Positions 1-13,098 are shown, counted from the first letter of the stretch. The stretch is 64,000 bases of DNA from Actinernus sp. WN-2022 (GCA_030867875.1 JAOWCC010000936.1:80881032-80945031); one strand, 5' to 3'. Translations and numbers: made by a program. The notes: generated from the sequence alone by a model not told the origin.

Positions 1-1
1 G

Positions 2-892
2 CTTGCAGATGTTATCAGAAAGTATGGCATGAATTTTCACTTTTACGCTGATGATAGTCAGATCTACATGACATTCAACCCATTGAAAAGGGAGGAGCTG
101 GTCTCTTCCAAGTCCGCTGTTGAGTCATGTATCCACGACATCAACAAATGGATGACTACTAATAGGTTATTGCTAAATGGAGATAAGACTGAATTTCTTG
201 TATTAAATGCTCGCCATCGATCACCACCTCCTGATCTTGATTCTATCATTGTTGGATCTGACGTTGAATCAGCGAGGAATATTGGCGTGTGGTTTGACAA
301 TGTTATGTCTATGAACAAGCAAGCAAATAGTGTGTGTAAATCGGCCTTTTACCATCTACATAATATTTCTAAGATTAGAAAATATATTTCCTTTCAACAC
401 TGTGAAATCTTGTTACATGCGTTTGTAACAGCGAGACTAGATTACTGTAATGTACTTCTTTCAGGACTTAAACAAGAACAGATTCGCAAACTTCAATATG
501 TTCAAAACTCAGCGGCACGCCTACTTACTGGTACACAAAGAACGGATCACATAACACCTATATTAAGGGAGCTGCATTGGCTACCCATATCTGCTAGAAT
601 TAGTTTTAAAATTTTATTATTAACTTTTAAGTCACTTAATGACTTAGCGCCATCATACTTAAAGGAGTTGTTAGTACCATATATCCCTAGAAGGACTTTG
701 CGCTCAGCAAATAAGGGACTACTAGTACAGCCTCGATGTAACCTTAAATCGTATGGATATAAGGCTTTTTCGTATATAGCACCACAACTCTGGAATTCTC
801 TTCCTACTAATGTTAGACACTGCAGCTGTCTTAGCACTTTTAAATCTATGGTTAAGACGTATCTTTTTGAGATTGCTTATAATCTTAATTAG
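2..892 (+). pseudogene. LINE reverse transcriptase, C-terminal part (partial at window edge)
   Basis: The frame is open from base 2, so the reading frame enters from outside the window. It encodes the end of a non-LTR retrotransposon reverse transcriptase. The catalytic YADD box is at about residues 15-18 of the visible part, followed by the thumb and the conserved post-RT region (SARLDY-like motif, HWLPI, LWNSLP). The protein ends at a normal stop with no internal frameshift. This arrangement fits CR1/L2/jockey-type LINEs. The same family recurs on the minus strand near 55.5-57.4 kb. The 5' part of the element is outside the window, so whether it is full length cannot be judged. Confidence 0.9.
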
Positions 893-1110
893 AAAACCGT
901 TACTTAGCTTTATAACTTGGATTAGTATTAATATAATATTTATCTTAAATATTGTAAAAATAGATTTTTAATCTACTATTTATATTGTAAATTAGCATGC
1001 AATTGGTTAATATCAATGTTTTAAATTCTTATTATTGTAAAGCGCCACTGGATTTTTAGTAGAAGTGGCGCTATAGAAATTCATTATTATTATTATATTA
1101 TTATTATTAA
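893..1110 (+). mobile_element. LINE 3' UTR and microsatellite tail
   Basis: AT-rich 3' untranslated tail of the LINE that ends at 892. It contains a 9-bp perfect hairpin (AGCGCCACT at 1041-1049 with AGTGGCGCT at 1064-1072) and closes with an ATT-rich microsatellite at about 1080-1108. A stem-loop followed by a short tandem repeat is the usual 3' end for CR1/L2-like elements and probably serves recognition by the reverse transcriptase. Confidence 0.7.
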
Positions 1111-2505
1111 AATCCCCACACACACACACACACTCCTCCGGATAGCCGTTTTTTAGAGCCAGTTGTTTCCTGTGTTTACAAATCAAGCAAAAATCGAAGG
1201 AAAACTGCATGAACCACAACAGTCAAATGAACGCTGCAAGCACATAAATTAATACTGCAATTAGCCTTACTCTTTCCTCGAAACGTTTATTCAAGCCGGG
1301 GAAGAAGAAAAAACTCAAATTGCATCCAAACGAGATGTGCATGTCATTATGCCAGCATTTTCCTGAGCATTCTAGTAAGGCAAAAGCATTAAGAAAACTG
1401 CTAACATTTACAATTTGGTAATGTTTCTGCGGCGATACTTTAATCTTTTCAGATAAATTAAAACTGAAGCTCAAAGAGTATTAAATCTCGAGCTTTGGTG
1501 ACTTATTTCACCTGGGTCACATCAGTAACCGGGAGAACGAAAAGAAAAGAATTCAAGGAATGAATTCATATCGTATTTTACACTCACATTTCTTTCTTCA
1601 AAATGTTATACGACGTCTCGCCTGGCCAACATCGCCAGAAAAACGCGACACGGCCGATTGTGCAATATCAATTTCGGCTCAGAGGTCAGCAAGCACAGTT
1701 CATATAAAATTACAAGCAAACTATGGGGGGAAAACGCTTAATCTCGATTTCGCACTTTCCTGAGTACGATTTAAAAAATGTCTAACCAGGATCTCAATCT
1801 ACAATATGAATTAAATAGTTCTACCTACATTTCTATAATCAGCTCGTGAACTTTAGGTGTCGTTTTTTTTCAAACATAAACGAGTGTTTTGACTCAAATT
1901 ATTACAGAGCTAGAGTGAGAATTGGCGAGGAAAGAGCTTACTTACTGTTTATAACTTGGATTCTGAGGTGGAATATACTGTATTTTGCAAAATGTATATA
2001 GCAGGCCTTCTGAACGAAGGGTTCATCGTCGTCACTAAATGCCATTAGAGCAGCTGTGGATTCCTTTGCGGTTTCGTTTTTGCAGTTGAATATTTCGATC
2101 TTGGATAAACCGGCAGAATCCGCCATCTTTGTACGCTAAATCCTGTAAATTTGGCTGTCTTGAGACCATCATATCTCTGGCCACGAGCGTCTAAAACACC
2201 ACGAACACATACCATTGGACAACTTGTTCTCTCCTTATGAAACTGCAGTGTATTTGTAACTGACCAGCAGTTATTCATATGAATTGTCCCTTTTTAAAAA
2301 TAGGCCCTAGCCGGACCTATAGAGAAGAGTCTGCGATACTAATTGTGGTCAGCGATATCTCCCATTCGTGCCCGTTTTGAGGCTTGAGAGACAGTCAACA
2401 ACAATATTTTAGTATGGAAGGCGGCTCTAATAGCTTAAAAATAGAGGAAAAGTTTAAATAAAACTGAGAAAGGAGAAAAAGAAGCAAAAAAAAAAATTTT
2501 TCCTG
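1111..2505. other. No gene recognised
   Basis: A CA microsatellite occurs at about 1117-1133. The short open frames here are not supported by codon pattern or recognisable motifs. Confidence 0.5.
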
Positions 2506-2578
2506 TCCCGCGTAGGAGTCGAACTCCGGTCGCGGTATTTTAAGGCCGACGCTCTAGCCACTTGACTATAGATCCTAC
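2506..2578 (-). tRNA. tRNA-like sequence (likely pseudo-tRNA or SINE head)
   Basis: Read on the minus strand, this 73-nt stretch has a perfect internal promoter A box (TAGTCAAGTGG) and a B box (GTTCGACTC) at tRNA spacing. However, the 5' and 3' acceptor halves do not pair, and the T and anticodon stems are imperfect. The anticodon loop region reads CTTAAAA. The sequence is therefore more likely a decayed tRNA or the head of a tRNA-derived SINE than a functional tRNA gene. Confidence 0.35.
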
Positions 2579-4369
2579 CTACTTGTAACGCCGCTGACAA
2601 TTGCTAAATGTCGCTTATTTCTGGCGATGAAACACTTAGCAATTCATTGAACGTGAAGAACGGTGAAATATTTCAGTTATATTTTTTCATTCCTTTAATT
2701 TTTCCTACAGTCTTCGGATTATACTGATGGTAAACTGTACAGCAAATATATCGTTAGGCGATCGAGATAATACAGTTTCTACGGTTTCTCAGAGTGACGT
2801 ATAACACATGGACGGAATCTTGTAGTAGGATGTTGGTAAGAACGATGATAAAAGAGAGAAAAAGAAGAGATCATTTGTCATTTCAGTTCTTAATTTTACT
2901 GACAAGCGGTAGCTTGGCCGCACTTCAGATTCTAGGATTTCATTGAAACAGAGAGAAATGTTTTATTCGTATGACAAGCAATGGCTCACGGTACACTGAC
3001 AGTAAAGTAAAATAGCACGTGTCAGTGTTACATAAAGGCCAAGAAATCCTGTGATTGATCGCTCATTTAAAACGGGTCTGCGAGTCTCAAATTAACTTTC
3101 AAACTTCTATTTCGAGAAGTAACAAGATCTAGATGGTAAAGAAACCGGTCGGTAGGATGGAAAAATATAACAAGCTCTGAAACCGTCGTCCGAAAAAAAA
3201 AAGGTTTTAGCTTACTATATGATACGGCCGAAAACGAAATCTTGCCTTGAATAAGAAAATATTATTTCATCAAATCACCTTTATTTCTGTTACCTTTTAA
3301 TACATCAATTTCTTGTGATTTCTTTTACAAATAAATAGTGATTTTCACTTAGTGTATTTACAAAACATCACAAACAATTAGCCGTATAGTGCACCGGGTA
3401 TCGGATGACTCACGGCCTACATGAACATGAGAGCTTCCATGCGTGGTGTTGCTACTGTTAAAATCATAAAATGTAAATTTAAAAAAGTTTACTCGGCATT
3501 GGGAAGGCTGAACAATAACAGTGTTAGTGGGCTTATGAATCTCCTCAGGCTATAACAGTGTCAGCTGAGAGCTCGTGTGTGGTCAAGAATGCCATGTGAT
3601 TTGCTAATCTATAGACGTCCTAAAGTGAACACTGCAGGGTTTTCAACTTCTTTTTTATGCGAAAAGTTGATCAAAGGTCGGTGTGTAGTTTACGGCCGGA
3701 TGTTCATGGTAGTCATCAGACGACATGAAGATAGACTATGTTTGATAGTTACTAATCGAGGCAGCGCATAAATAACGACAGCAACATCCCTAAATCAGAC
3801 TGTCAAACTCCGGTTAGAAATGAAGTGGAATGTCTCTACTGGCGTGTCAAAATGATAGATGAGCAAGTTGTGAAGGAAAAGGGGAAAATCAAAGTTGGAC
3901 TTATAACATTGTTCTGGTTTAAAATTTCCTAACGAGATTTTAACCACGTTCAACACCTTCAAATTATAAATTAGTATTTTGTTATGCTAGTACGTCATTT
4001 TTACATGGTTAGTACTTTATTATACTGTCCGTATTTAGTTTACAGAGTAATGTGAATTTGCATTGTAAATCTTACTAGAAGTCAAACTGCAAAGAATACA
4101 TCATTGAGTTCAAAGTGTATTGTTTTTACTGCAGCGAATGCACCAGGAATTGATCATTTAGTTGAAAATTTAATCCTGAAAAAATTATATAGCCTGAAAA
4201 ACTTTATACTCATGCATAGATGTACATAGCTAGCCGTGTTTCACTGAAATAAATGGCTCACGTTATAAACAGTTGTGGTCCAGCCCTTGTTCACGTCAGT
4301 AAGTAGCAGTTAACTGAAATTATATATGCTCAAGATGTAGTTATCCTGCTGACAAATCAGTGGTTTAGT
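2579..4369. other. No gene recognised
   Basis: AT-rich sequence without convincing coding potential, repeats or RNA genes that I can identify. Confidence 0.5.
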
Positions 4370-4936
4370 TTAGTTTTGGTTAAGCAATTTTGGTAAATAA
4401 ATCCTTATATTACCACCTACCCTGACTACCAGTTGAACTCGGCGAAGTGTCTTGGGATAGTGACCGTCTCTCTTGAGTTTCTTAACTCCTCTTATAAACC
4501 ACGGGATTGAGTATTTGATCATGGAAATACAGCACGCCACTAGTGTGACGAAGAACAAACCAATGCAAGTTGCCCAGGATGTATCAAATATAGTGGTTGC
4601 TTCGTAGAAATCGAGGCTAAAATGAATAATTATGTTTATAATCCACACCACTAGTCCTAGTTTTCCTTTGTATTTATTGAATGCTCTGTTCGTGTCGCCG
4701 ATTCCCGCGGAGAGAAGATATGTTCTTCTCTGAATTAAAACAATGTCAACATCGTCGACACCTTCAGTCTCTGAATCGACTTCGTGATCCTTTACATTTT
4801 CCGAGGCAGTTTTATCCCGTTGTTTACCCTTTCCATTTTGTTTCATCTCACGCACGCCGTGTAGCCGTCCTCGCCATCTCGTAGCGGCCCCATTGCCATC
4901 TTGTGTGGAATTCTCAGCCTTCTGTGCATCAAGCAT
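4370..4936 (-). CDS. Hypothetical two-membrane-segment protein, 188 aa
   Basis: An uninterrupted 188-codon frame with a composition unlike the random frames around it. The first 80 residues are hydrophilic and charged. Two hydrophobic segments follow, about residues 93-108 (LGLVVWIINIIIHFSL) and 120-140 (WATCIGLFFVTLVACCISM), separated by an acidic loop. A strongly basic tail with KKLKRDGHYPK comes next, ending in a hydrophobic stretch. I do not recognise the family. The acidic residues after the first hydrophobic segment and the spacing loosely resemble the N-terminal membrane pair of XK-related scramblase-type proteins, but this is weak. It may be a single-exon gene or one exon of a longer gene. 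No TATA box, partner gene or repeat was seen beside it. Confidence 0.45.
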   Translation of the reverse strand: MLDAQKAENSTQDGNGAATRWRGRLHGVREMKQNGKGKQRDKTASENVKDHEVDSETEGVDDVDIVLIQRRTYLLSAGIGDTNRAFNKYKGKLGLVVWIINIIIHFSLDFYEATTIFDTSWATCIGLFFVTLVACCISMIKYSIPWFIRGVKKLKRDGHYPKTLRRVQLVVRVGGNIRIYLPKLLNQN

Positions 4937-7900
4937 TGAGACTTAGTTGACTTAATATGATTAGAGCCAAGAAGTGCGAAGATTCGAAGTTGTAGTATGT
5001 CCGCTTGTGCTAACGTATTTATATTTCTTTAACTCGCTCTTGCAACCTGGAAAGATGATAAACGGAAGATTCAGAAACCAAGAGTTAGTAGAGATTAGAG
5101 TAAATGGGACACAGACATGATCACGACGCTTGCAATGAGTTATTAAATAGTTCAACCAAGTTGTTGATTACTTATCAAACTTAATGTGATTTACACTGTA
5201 AACAAACACAGAATATCTGATGTACTTTTGTAATCGCTCTCTTCTGCTGTAGTTGGTTCATAAATAAATCACTCTTGCTTAGGATGTCTTTGTCTCATAC
5301 CAAGACTAAAAGTATTGCGTGTCAAATTAAAAATTCAATTTTCGGCGAGATGTGTTTGATTCTCTTCAAGCATTCAATGATTTCTGGAGCTGCGGGTCTG
5401 CGGCATAACTGTAAAATTCACAGCCGTTTCACCCGGCTGTTTCATAACCAAAGAAAGTCAGATTACTTTATATCTAAGCGGTAAGTTATAAGAAAACTCA
5501 AAATCATCAACCTAACGTTCTCCGGCAGACTTCAAATTCCAATGACTTCCACAACGTGAACTAGCACAAATAACTTGTAAGAAAGATCACGAAACTTCAG
5601 TGTGGCCTCAGCCCATGATATGAGTTATTCTTTCGCATTTAGACTAACCTCCATGGAACGTTTCTGACTGTCTGAGCAGTAATACAGTCTAAAACAGGAA
5701 CACTTTACAGAGTTGATTACCACCGACTGACAGATCATGCATGCCTTGCTCTCTAATTCCTCTACTGAATATCAATAAAAAAGATATCGGATCAGACTTG
5801 ACAGGCCTGACTGAACTGGTCCGTAGCAACCGAACAAAGAACAGAAACTATGTGTTCTGGCACAATAGGAGAACAAACAATACTAGCTGACGATAATAAA
5901 TGAGCAACATGTCTTAATTAAAACAAGCATTGTCAAATTTACCAGCCGCCAGAGTCCTTTCCAGTTTATTTTGGCTGTAGCTGTTTTTTTCTAAATGCTC
6001 TGAATGTTCATTGAAGGAGAGAATATTTCTTATTGCTTTAAGCCGGAATGCCTTTCGCACCCCTTTTTGGTAATAACGTGACGCAAACTCTAATATTATT
6101 TTTCTGCTAAGTGATTTATTATTGTATTGTCCTTCTTGCTAATTACACAGTAAACCTGAAATCCTGCTATTGTGCCCACATCTTTGAGTAATAAGTTAAG
6201 TGCTGGATACACCCAACAACTCGAAATCATTACTTTCACCTCTCTGCCAACTTGTTTGTCGGTGAAAGGAATTCAAGAGTGGCTCTCAGAGCAGCCGGAA
6301 CGAAATGTGAAATGAGCTTTTTAATATTCCTGGATTACTGTTTCATTTAGTTTTTGGTAGTGAAGTACATATGAGCACATATAGTGTAATAGTATATCTT
6401 TGTAAACAAAATAGGTTTTTCCTCTCCGAGTTCTAGCTGAATGACGTCGAGCGGTTTAAACAGTGCCGTTCTCGACGGTCGATATCACCTGACACTTCCA
6501 AGAAAACGTTATCTGGGGTCCCTAGAGTTTCGATTTTGTTGAGTCCATGAGAAAGTGTTCGAAAGCTTGTCATATATTTGTCATGACTGTATGTCAGGGA
6601 TAAATAGGTAAAGGCGAACATCAGGGATCAATTTAAACACCACACAGAGTCGTATTCAGAATAACATACCTACAAGTCGATGATCAGAATATACTGATTG
6701 TCAGGATACGAAGCAAGCGTACTTTATCCCTAGCGCTAAATATGTAAGTCAGTTCTATGTTGTACATTTTTAAACTCGTGTTATTGAATTTTCCCCGGAC
6801 TTCTTTGCTTCGAACAACCCAGAGACCCAGAGACCCGTTCAAATGAAGATAAGATTAATTAGCTAAAAATCCAGTTTCTTTTTGCCGTACCTTTTAACCG
6901 CAAACCGTCCCCTTACTAGAATCGGAGAAAAAGAAACTAACTAAGATGACTCGAGCTAGGACTTTGAAATCACCTAAACACCTTCTGAAGTGCTTGTTGC
7001 TGCCGTCGATATCAGGACAAGGATAGACAACAAACACTTTTATTTGTACCAACATGATAAGAGAAAAGATAATATGATTTGGATGGGGCAGTGCCGGTGG
7101 CCTAGAAGAACTGAGCTAACTAAGCTAGGCCACCAGATCACCGAGTCCGATGTGATGTGTCAGTATCATAGCTTTAATAACCGGCGAAACGCCTCCCTCA
7201 AAAAGAGTTGTTTTTGATCTCTGAGCCGGCCGTTGTTCCGAGTTCAAAGGAGCGGCTGCTCTCACGGGTTATATCTTTACGGGATCTACCAGTAGAAATA
7301 ACTCAACGTGTAGTCATGTGTTGGTTAATTCAGTATAATCTTTGGTCCAGTTTACATTACACTGACAGAGTATATTCATTTGTTTCAACTCATCCTTAAG
7401 GAAACTGCGCATCTAGGATGTGGTGTGTCACTGTATATTTTATAGAGTGAAGAAATATATAGCGGTATTATTAATATTATTATTATTATATTATCAGTGT
7501 ATCGGCACATAAGAAACAGGTTCCAACAAAAGCTAAGATTCCCTGGACTTTAACCACATGAAACGACTGAAACATACTTCCTATTCTGCTTGGAATATAA
7601 ATTATCATAATTGTTTTCTTTCACCTGACCTTTACCGCATAAGCCGAGGCTTCGGTTTTTCATTATTGTAATTATAATTTAATAAGATTTGAAATAAATT
7701 GTAAATTGAAATAAATAAAATTGTAAATTGTATCACAACCAAATTGGCTTCCACAAACGCGATTTCTTACCTTTGCTGAAGTAACTTTTGCCTAGCTGTA
7801 TACGAGTTTAGCAATCAATGCAGCACTTGAGTTCAGATGGATAATTCCCACGAAGCCTAGCTCACTAAAGAACTGACTAAAGATGAAATTCATGAAATGA

Positions 7901-9075
7901 TTATCGGCGGACGATGTTCACTCTGATCATACTCAGAGACCGCCAGTCAGTAGATCCCACCTGAGGTTCATATCCGTCTTAGTACACAAACTATAATCCC
8001 TGTAACAACACGTTGTGCGATTTAATGAAATTTTGTCAGCGTACAGTAATGTTGATAGTCGGTCGTCTTCATACGCCATACGTGATAGTCGTTTTACTAA
8101 TGTTTTCTTAAGAATACAAAGCATCTTGGATAAACGCCCCGAGATATTTAATAACTGTGTTGATAGCTATGGATTGAAGACATTGTTAGTTGCCGAAGGA
8201 ACGGAATTGAAAGGCGGGATATCCGTACCAAAAGAAGGCGCAAGATACACGAAATGACGACGCAAACCCTTTTTCATTTTGTTATGATTTTCTTAACGTT
8301 GATTTTGTAATGCATTCAGTAATCTTTCTTAAAGTCTGTATGGAGAATGGGAAAAAAAATAGAAAAACAGTTGGGGGAAATGCGACGAAATACCTCAGTG
8401 AATCGCCTTCTTGTTTTACTCACGACTCTACTGCGTTTCAAAATGATAAACACACGGATAACTGATGTTTTAGTGGCCTCTAAACCCTCTTGGTCTTAAG
8501 CGATTTGTTTCTAAGAAGCCTGCATAATTTGGAGATTTTTTTATAAGTCTTGGCTGAGAAGTCGGAGTAATCAAAACGTTTTGGTATCTATCCCGCGGTT
8601 CGTGCTCGGCAGGCTTTGAAATCGCAGTAGTTTTAAAACATATGAAAACGCAGCGTTTTAACAAAACTTGTACTTAAGTAAATTCGTTAACTTTGTACTC
8701 TGCCTGGATAGAGTACAACAGAGTGAAACATCTGCTACTTTTTTCTAGCGCAACTAAAAACAACTACTGTCACTGTGTGCCATTTAGTGATCAGACTTTT
8801 GAATGTAAATTTAATGTGTTGTTTCTTGCGGGAACCTTGGCAACATTACTAACGTGGAAAGGACGACAGAGCACTAGAATGCCGAGCGAGCAAGTAAGAA
8901 CTGAAGCTGCTGCCAAACTGCTCATTAACTTCGCGAGTTATGATTGGCTAGTTTGCATAACTTCCCGTACTGACAACTGACACATTTGGTTTTACTATTT
9001 CCGTTCAGGCTTTAATATGCAATAACAAATTATATTTATAAGGCGTCATGAAAATAACTTTCGTCTGTTTCCTTC
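4937..9075. other. No gene recognised
   Basis: Long AT-rich stretch. An ATT microsatellite lies at about 7467-7495. None of the short open frames shows a recognisable motif, and I see no splice-linked coding series. Confidence 0.45.
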
Positions 9076-9605
9076 TAAAGCTCCGGTCTGTCGTGCGCCG
9101 GGAGGCTGCTGGTTCAAACCCCGGCCGGACCAACACTCGTAGAAGGTGCTGCCTTTGTGATAGCCTGTGTACAGCCACTTATCGCAAGAGACGCTCTCTC
9201 CCAATTTGTTTAGGGTGAGCAGCGGCTATCTTTGTGAACGAACTGCAATTGGTTAGACCCAGCCTAGTCCCAAGGCCTTCTGGATGGTATTTTGTCTTAG
9301 TGGTTAATGGGTTCCCTGTGGTCTGTACTGGTTTGTGACGTCGCGGCTTACCTACCAGAAGCAACAATGATCGGTGACGTCACAAACCAGTACAAACCAC
9401 AGGGATCCCATTAACTCACTCAAACAAAATACCAGCCAGAAGGCCTTTGCAAGGCCGGGTTAGACCTTCACGTCTTCTCGGATAAGGACGATAAATCGTA
9501 GGCCCTCGGAGACCTCCATAGAGGGGCTTTAAGCCTGTTGAGGTTCTCCGTTCACCTTCGAGTGGTAGAGCAGAATAAATCCTAAACCTACTGGACAGGC
9601 TAGCC
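9076..9605 (+). mobile_element. tRNA-derived SINE, interrupted by a foldback element
   Basis: A pol III B box (GGTTCAAACC) lies at about 9110-9120, followed by a GGCCGGACC segment typical of tRNA-related heads. The body contains a CTTCTCGGATAAGGACGATA stretch that, from memory, recurs in coral SINEs. The A box is not evident, so the head is 5' truncated. The body is split at GGTTAGACC, which occurs on both sides of the inserted foldback at 9260-9457. Confidence 0.5.
9260..9457. mobile_element. 198-bp foldback MITE with 9-bp target duplication
   Basis: Two long inverted arms (about 9260-9342 and 9376-9457) are separated by some 33 bp. The repeat GGTTAGACC sits immediately outside each end (9251-9259 and 9458-9466), as a 9-bp target site duplication would. 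Long terminal repeats with a 9-bp duplication are typical of Mutator-like MITEs. No protein is encoded. Confidence 0.6.
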
Positions 9606-10088
9606 AACCGCCGACAAACACACGACTAAAGAATTGTTCTGTTTCTCGTATTCAGCAAAGATTAACTGAGTTCAGCAAAACCTACCCTAGCGGCCATGCA
9701 TGAACTTGAAACTGAAATGAACAGTATGGCAGCTACTTCTTCCTACATGTTTGCTCGACATTTTTGCTCTTTCGTTCTTTCGGCGTTAGTATTGTTTTCA
9801 AGGTTCCCACAAAAAAAACAAGACATGAACTTTACATCGCAATGTCTGATCACAGGAGAAAAAATGGCGCATAATATCTAACCAAGAGACCATCACATAA
9901 TAGGTAATGGTAATAATAGGTAATGGTCTCTTGATCTAACTCAATTGTTTTCTGCTCCGGAAAAAAAATAGCACTGATGGAAGTATTTTTTTATTGACTT
10001 TTCTCAGTCTGTCCAAAGTTATTTCCCCGTTTGGAGTCTAATTTCTGTGTTTATTTCAGTTTTTAGGGAAATTGTTTGCCGATAGTTG

Positions 10089-10220
10089 CAGGGGCGTAGC
10101 TAGGCATTTTCAAGTTGTACGCACAAGTGCAGTAGCTACCGGTTTTAAGGGCCCCCTCTCGTAAAAAAAAGGAGGCCAAACATATACGTGCGTATATGCG
10201 TACAGGAAGCTACTCCCCTG
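10089..10220. mobile_element. Short MITE with CAGGGG-type ends
   Basis: The left end reads CAGGGGCGTAGCTAG and the right end, reversed, CAGGGGAGTAGCT. This gives a 132-bp element with short inverted ends of the kind seen in hAT-like MITEs. GTTG is present on both sides, but no clear 8-bp duplication is seen. Confidence 0.5.
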
Positions 10221-10386
10221 GTTGTCTATCCTATTTGTAAGAAATTATTCTCTTCGGTCTGAAGTTATCTATGCTCCTTGGTGACTCATGTTTTGTCTCA
10301 ACGTTTCTAGCCTATTACATATGTAGCTGTATATTCTTCGCCTTCAATTGTGTTGCTTCGAGGGACTGGTCTGCAAATCGCTTGCG

Positions 10387-11490
10387 CATGCGTGGATAGG
10401 CTCAGTTTCCAGCCGTGGGGGTTTCGGTGAGCCCGCGATCCTCTCCCCACTCACGGCTGGGCGCGTGAGCTTAGACATTGTTGGTTTTTAGCCAATCACA
10501 AACTTGCCACTCAAATCCTGTCGCTGAATTGATTTGCATAATTTACATTGTAAACTTTTGAAAGCCGGACCAAAGGCTTTCGATTGCTGTTCCAAAATAC
10601 GTTTAAATTTGCTCTGGAAAAGTTTGGTTTCGAAGAATTCAAGGATTCACACAAAGAAGCAGTAAGAGAGTTAGTTTTCGTGTGAAGACACTTTGTCAGT
10701 AAACGCACTGGCTCTGGAAGTCACTTGGGAAACCGTCAGCTCAAAGGTCGCGAAGCTCGTAATGTTCAGTCATTTCTCATTTAACTTTACCGATGCAAGA
10801 CCAAGGTAGCCCGGCTATTCTTACTTCAAAGAAAATTACTGCTGCCTTTATCGGAGAAGAAAAGACGGACGAGTCCATATTAAAAGAGTTTATAGAAGAG
10901 AGGAAATCACGTCTGACGCAGGCCATGTGTACGCGTTTAACTCTGCAATCACAATTCACTTGAAAATCGCTGCATCAAATGAGTTTTACAATTCTTCAAG
11001 TTCTATGTACTAAGTTTGTACAATTTATGTCTCCAAGACATACTCTACACAAGTACTAAGCGGGAATACTCGACTCTAGCTCAGAGTTCCGAGATGGCAT
11101 CTGAACTTAATTTTTATCCCGGTATAACATTTCGGCTTTTAATTTCTGTCATCTAGTGTCAACAAATAAAGTAGCCTGGTTTCAACAGCCGGGCTTTCCT
11201 TGAAAACTTGGACTGTGAACATGAGAGCTAATAATAACAGGTATTAAATAAAACCGTTACCTACGTCGTATTAATTTCACACTTGGGAGTTTTAGTTTAA
11301 AGAATTCCAATGTGTTTTGAAAGTTTACGCGGAATCGAACCTACGCTACACGCAAATGAATGAATAATGTTGAAGTTAATCAGATGACGTCACGGACACG
11401 GTGTGTTGACCGCGCGCCCAGCCGTTAGTGGGGGGAGGCTTTGGAGAAACGACACCCCAACGGCTGAAACCGAGCCTAATGCGTGGATTT
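10387..11490. repeat. Inverted pair of about 85-bp GC-rich segments
   Basis: The segment at about 10387-10470 (CAGCCGTGGGGG ... CCACTCACGGCTGGGCGCG) reappears inverted and diverged at about 11405-11490. Roughly 930 bp of non-coding sequence lies between them. It may be an old transposon with terminal inverted repeats or two insertions of one MITE. Confidence 0.4.
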
Positions 11491-13098
11491 CACGCGGGAA
11501 ATCACGCTCGCGCCCATCAGTTGGTTGAAATTTCACTCGTAATTTGGCCTTCAAAGCATTGTTACAGAAAAACACAAGCTTCGATTTTTAAGTCATTTCA
11601 TGAACCAGTCCCAAATTAAATTGGCTTGATGCCTAAACTAATAAAACTCTTAACTCTTGCGTTTTCCCCCTGAACTCCCGGTCTTTTTTTTCGATGTGTC
11701 GAGTTTTTTAAACAGAAACCACAACCTCGTTCCCAGTGTCTTCTCGGTCAGATCCAAGATGGCGGCTACTCCGAGAGAAGACCCTGGTAAAGGCTGGATC
11801 ACGTGATCAAATACTCCTAGATTCTGGGAGTATTGTGTCACGTAATTTGGCGACCAAGCTAAATTTCGGAATATTTCATGACGTTTACAAACCATAGGTA
11901 GCCCTGAGCGAGATGCGATTAACGGTATTTCCACTCGGCGAACGATGCAGTGAACAGGTCTACTAAACGGCTCGAAATGGAGTTTACTTGGATAAAGAAA
12001 CAGCCGCGAGTGGAATGGTATCACAATAAACCAGGATGTATCTAAGCTAGAAGAGAATCTTAAAAAGCCGTTCATTTACTGTTAGCGTTGAAGCGGAGCG
12101 ATTGATAGCACATGTTCAAATTTAACGGCTTCTCCTGGCTTTCCCACTGTTGAAACTTACCAGAAACTACCCAGTAATACATTCATCTATTGCTCTACCT
12201 ACACAACGCGTTTAATAAGGTTATATAAAATCGTTTTGTTGATAACATTTGAGAAAATTAAACTATACAAGTTCATCTCTGTTGTCTCAATCCATTTGAG
12301 CCAATACAAATTATTGTTAGAACAACATTTGCGTCATAACCGAAGAGCCAATCAGAATACGTGATAGTTCAGCCTTTACGTATACCAGGGTTTTCATTTT
12401 GGATGCGCGGAAAACTCTGGGAACCATTTAGGAGCAGTTAGAGCTGTTCCCGCGATTTCTACCGCTGACTATACATGTGCGGCAGCATTTCGCAGACCTG
12501 TCGCTTCGAGGACAAACTAATATAACTATTACCATACAAAAGCGAGGGTGTTTTGATTCAATGCCCTGACGGTTGACAACTCACTTCAGTATTTCCATTG
12601 CAATTGTAGACCTCGTGAGAAAGTGTTCACGACGGAATTGAATCACGATCTTGTCTGCTTTCTCTGTTGAGTTTTATGTATTTCCAAGAGTCTCTGTACT
12701 CTCTAAGCTATTTCCGGAGGGTCTGAATGGGGTTAACGACTACTGACAAACGGCCTTAAAAATAACTGACAACTGACAAATGACGATTTTTTTACTGACA
12801 ACTGACAACCAAAAATAACTGACAACTGACAAATTTGTTTTTTTGTGGGTCAGACATTGTAAATTTCTCTAGTAATGATTAACTAGGGCTAACTGACAAA
12901 TGGCCAAAATTTTAACTGACATGTAGACCCTCTTTCCGGGGTGCGCTTTTTTATTTTTTTATATATTTAATAGTAGTTAACACGGCTTCTATGTAAATCA
13001 GTTTTTCTTATCTGTTAGAATTCCGTGTATAAAATATTAATAAAGATGGGGGGAAAAACTGATATTTTGAACTTTCAAGCAGCAAGTGATGTTTGACG
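11491..13098. other. No gene; repeat-rich spacer
   Basis: A single arm of the CCTCGTTCCCAG repeat occurs at about 11725-11800. A short tandem repeat built on AACTGACA units lies at about 12740-12920. No gene is seen. Confidence 0.45.

Noticed and set aside
11650..12075. 141-codon minus-strand open frame
   Set aside because: Much of it lies in the CCTCGTTCCCAG foldback repeat arm that also occurs near 13.1 kb. No domain is visible, so it is read as repeat-derived noise.
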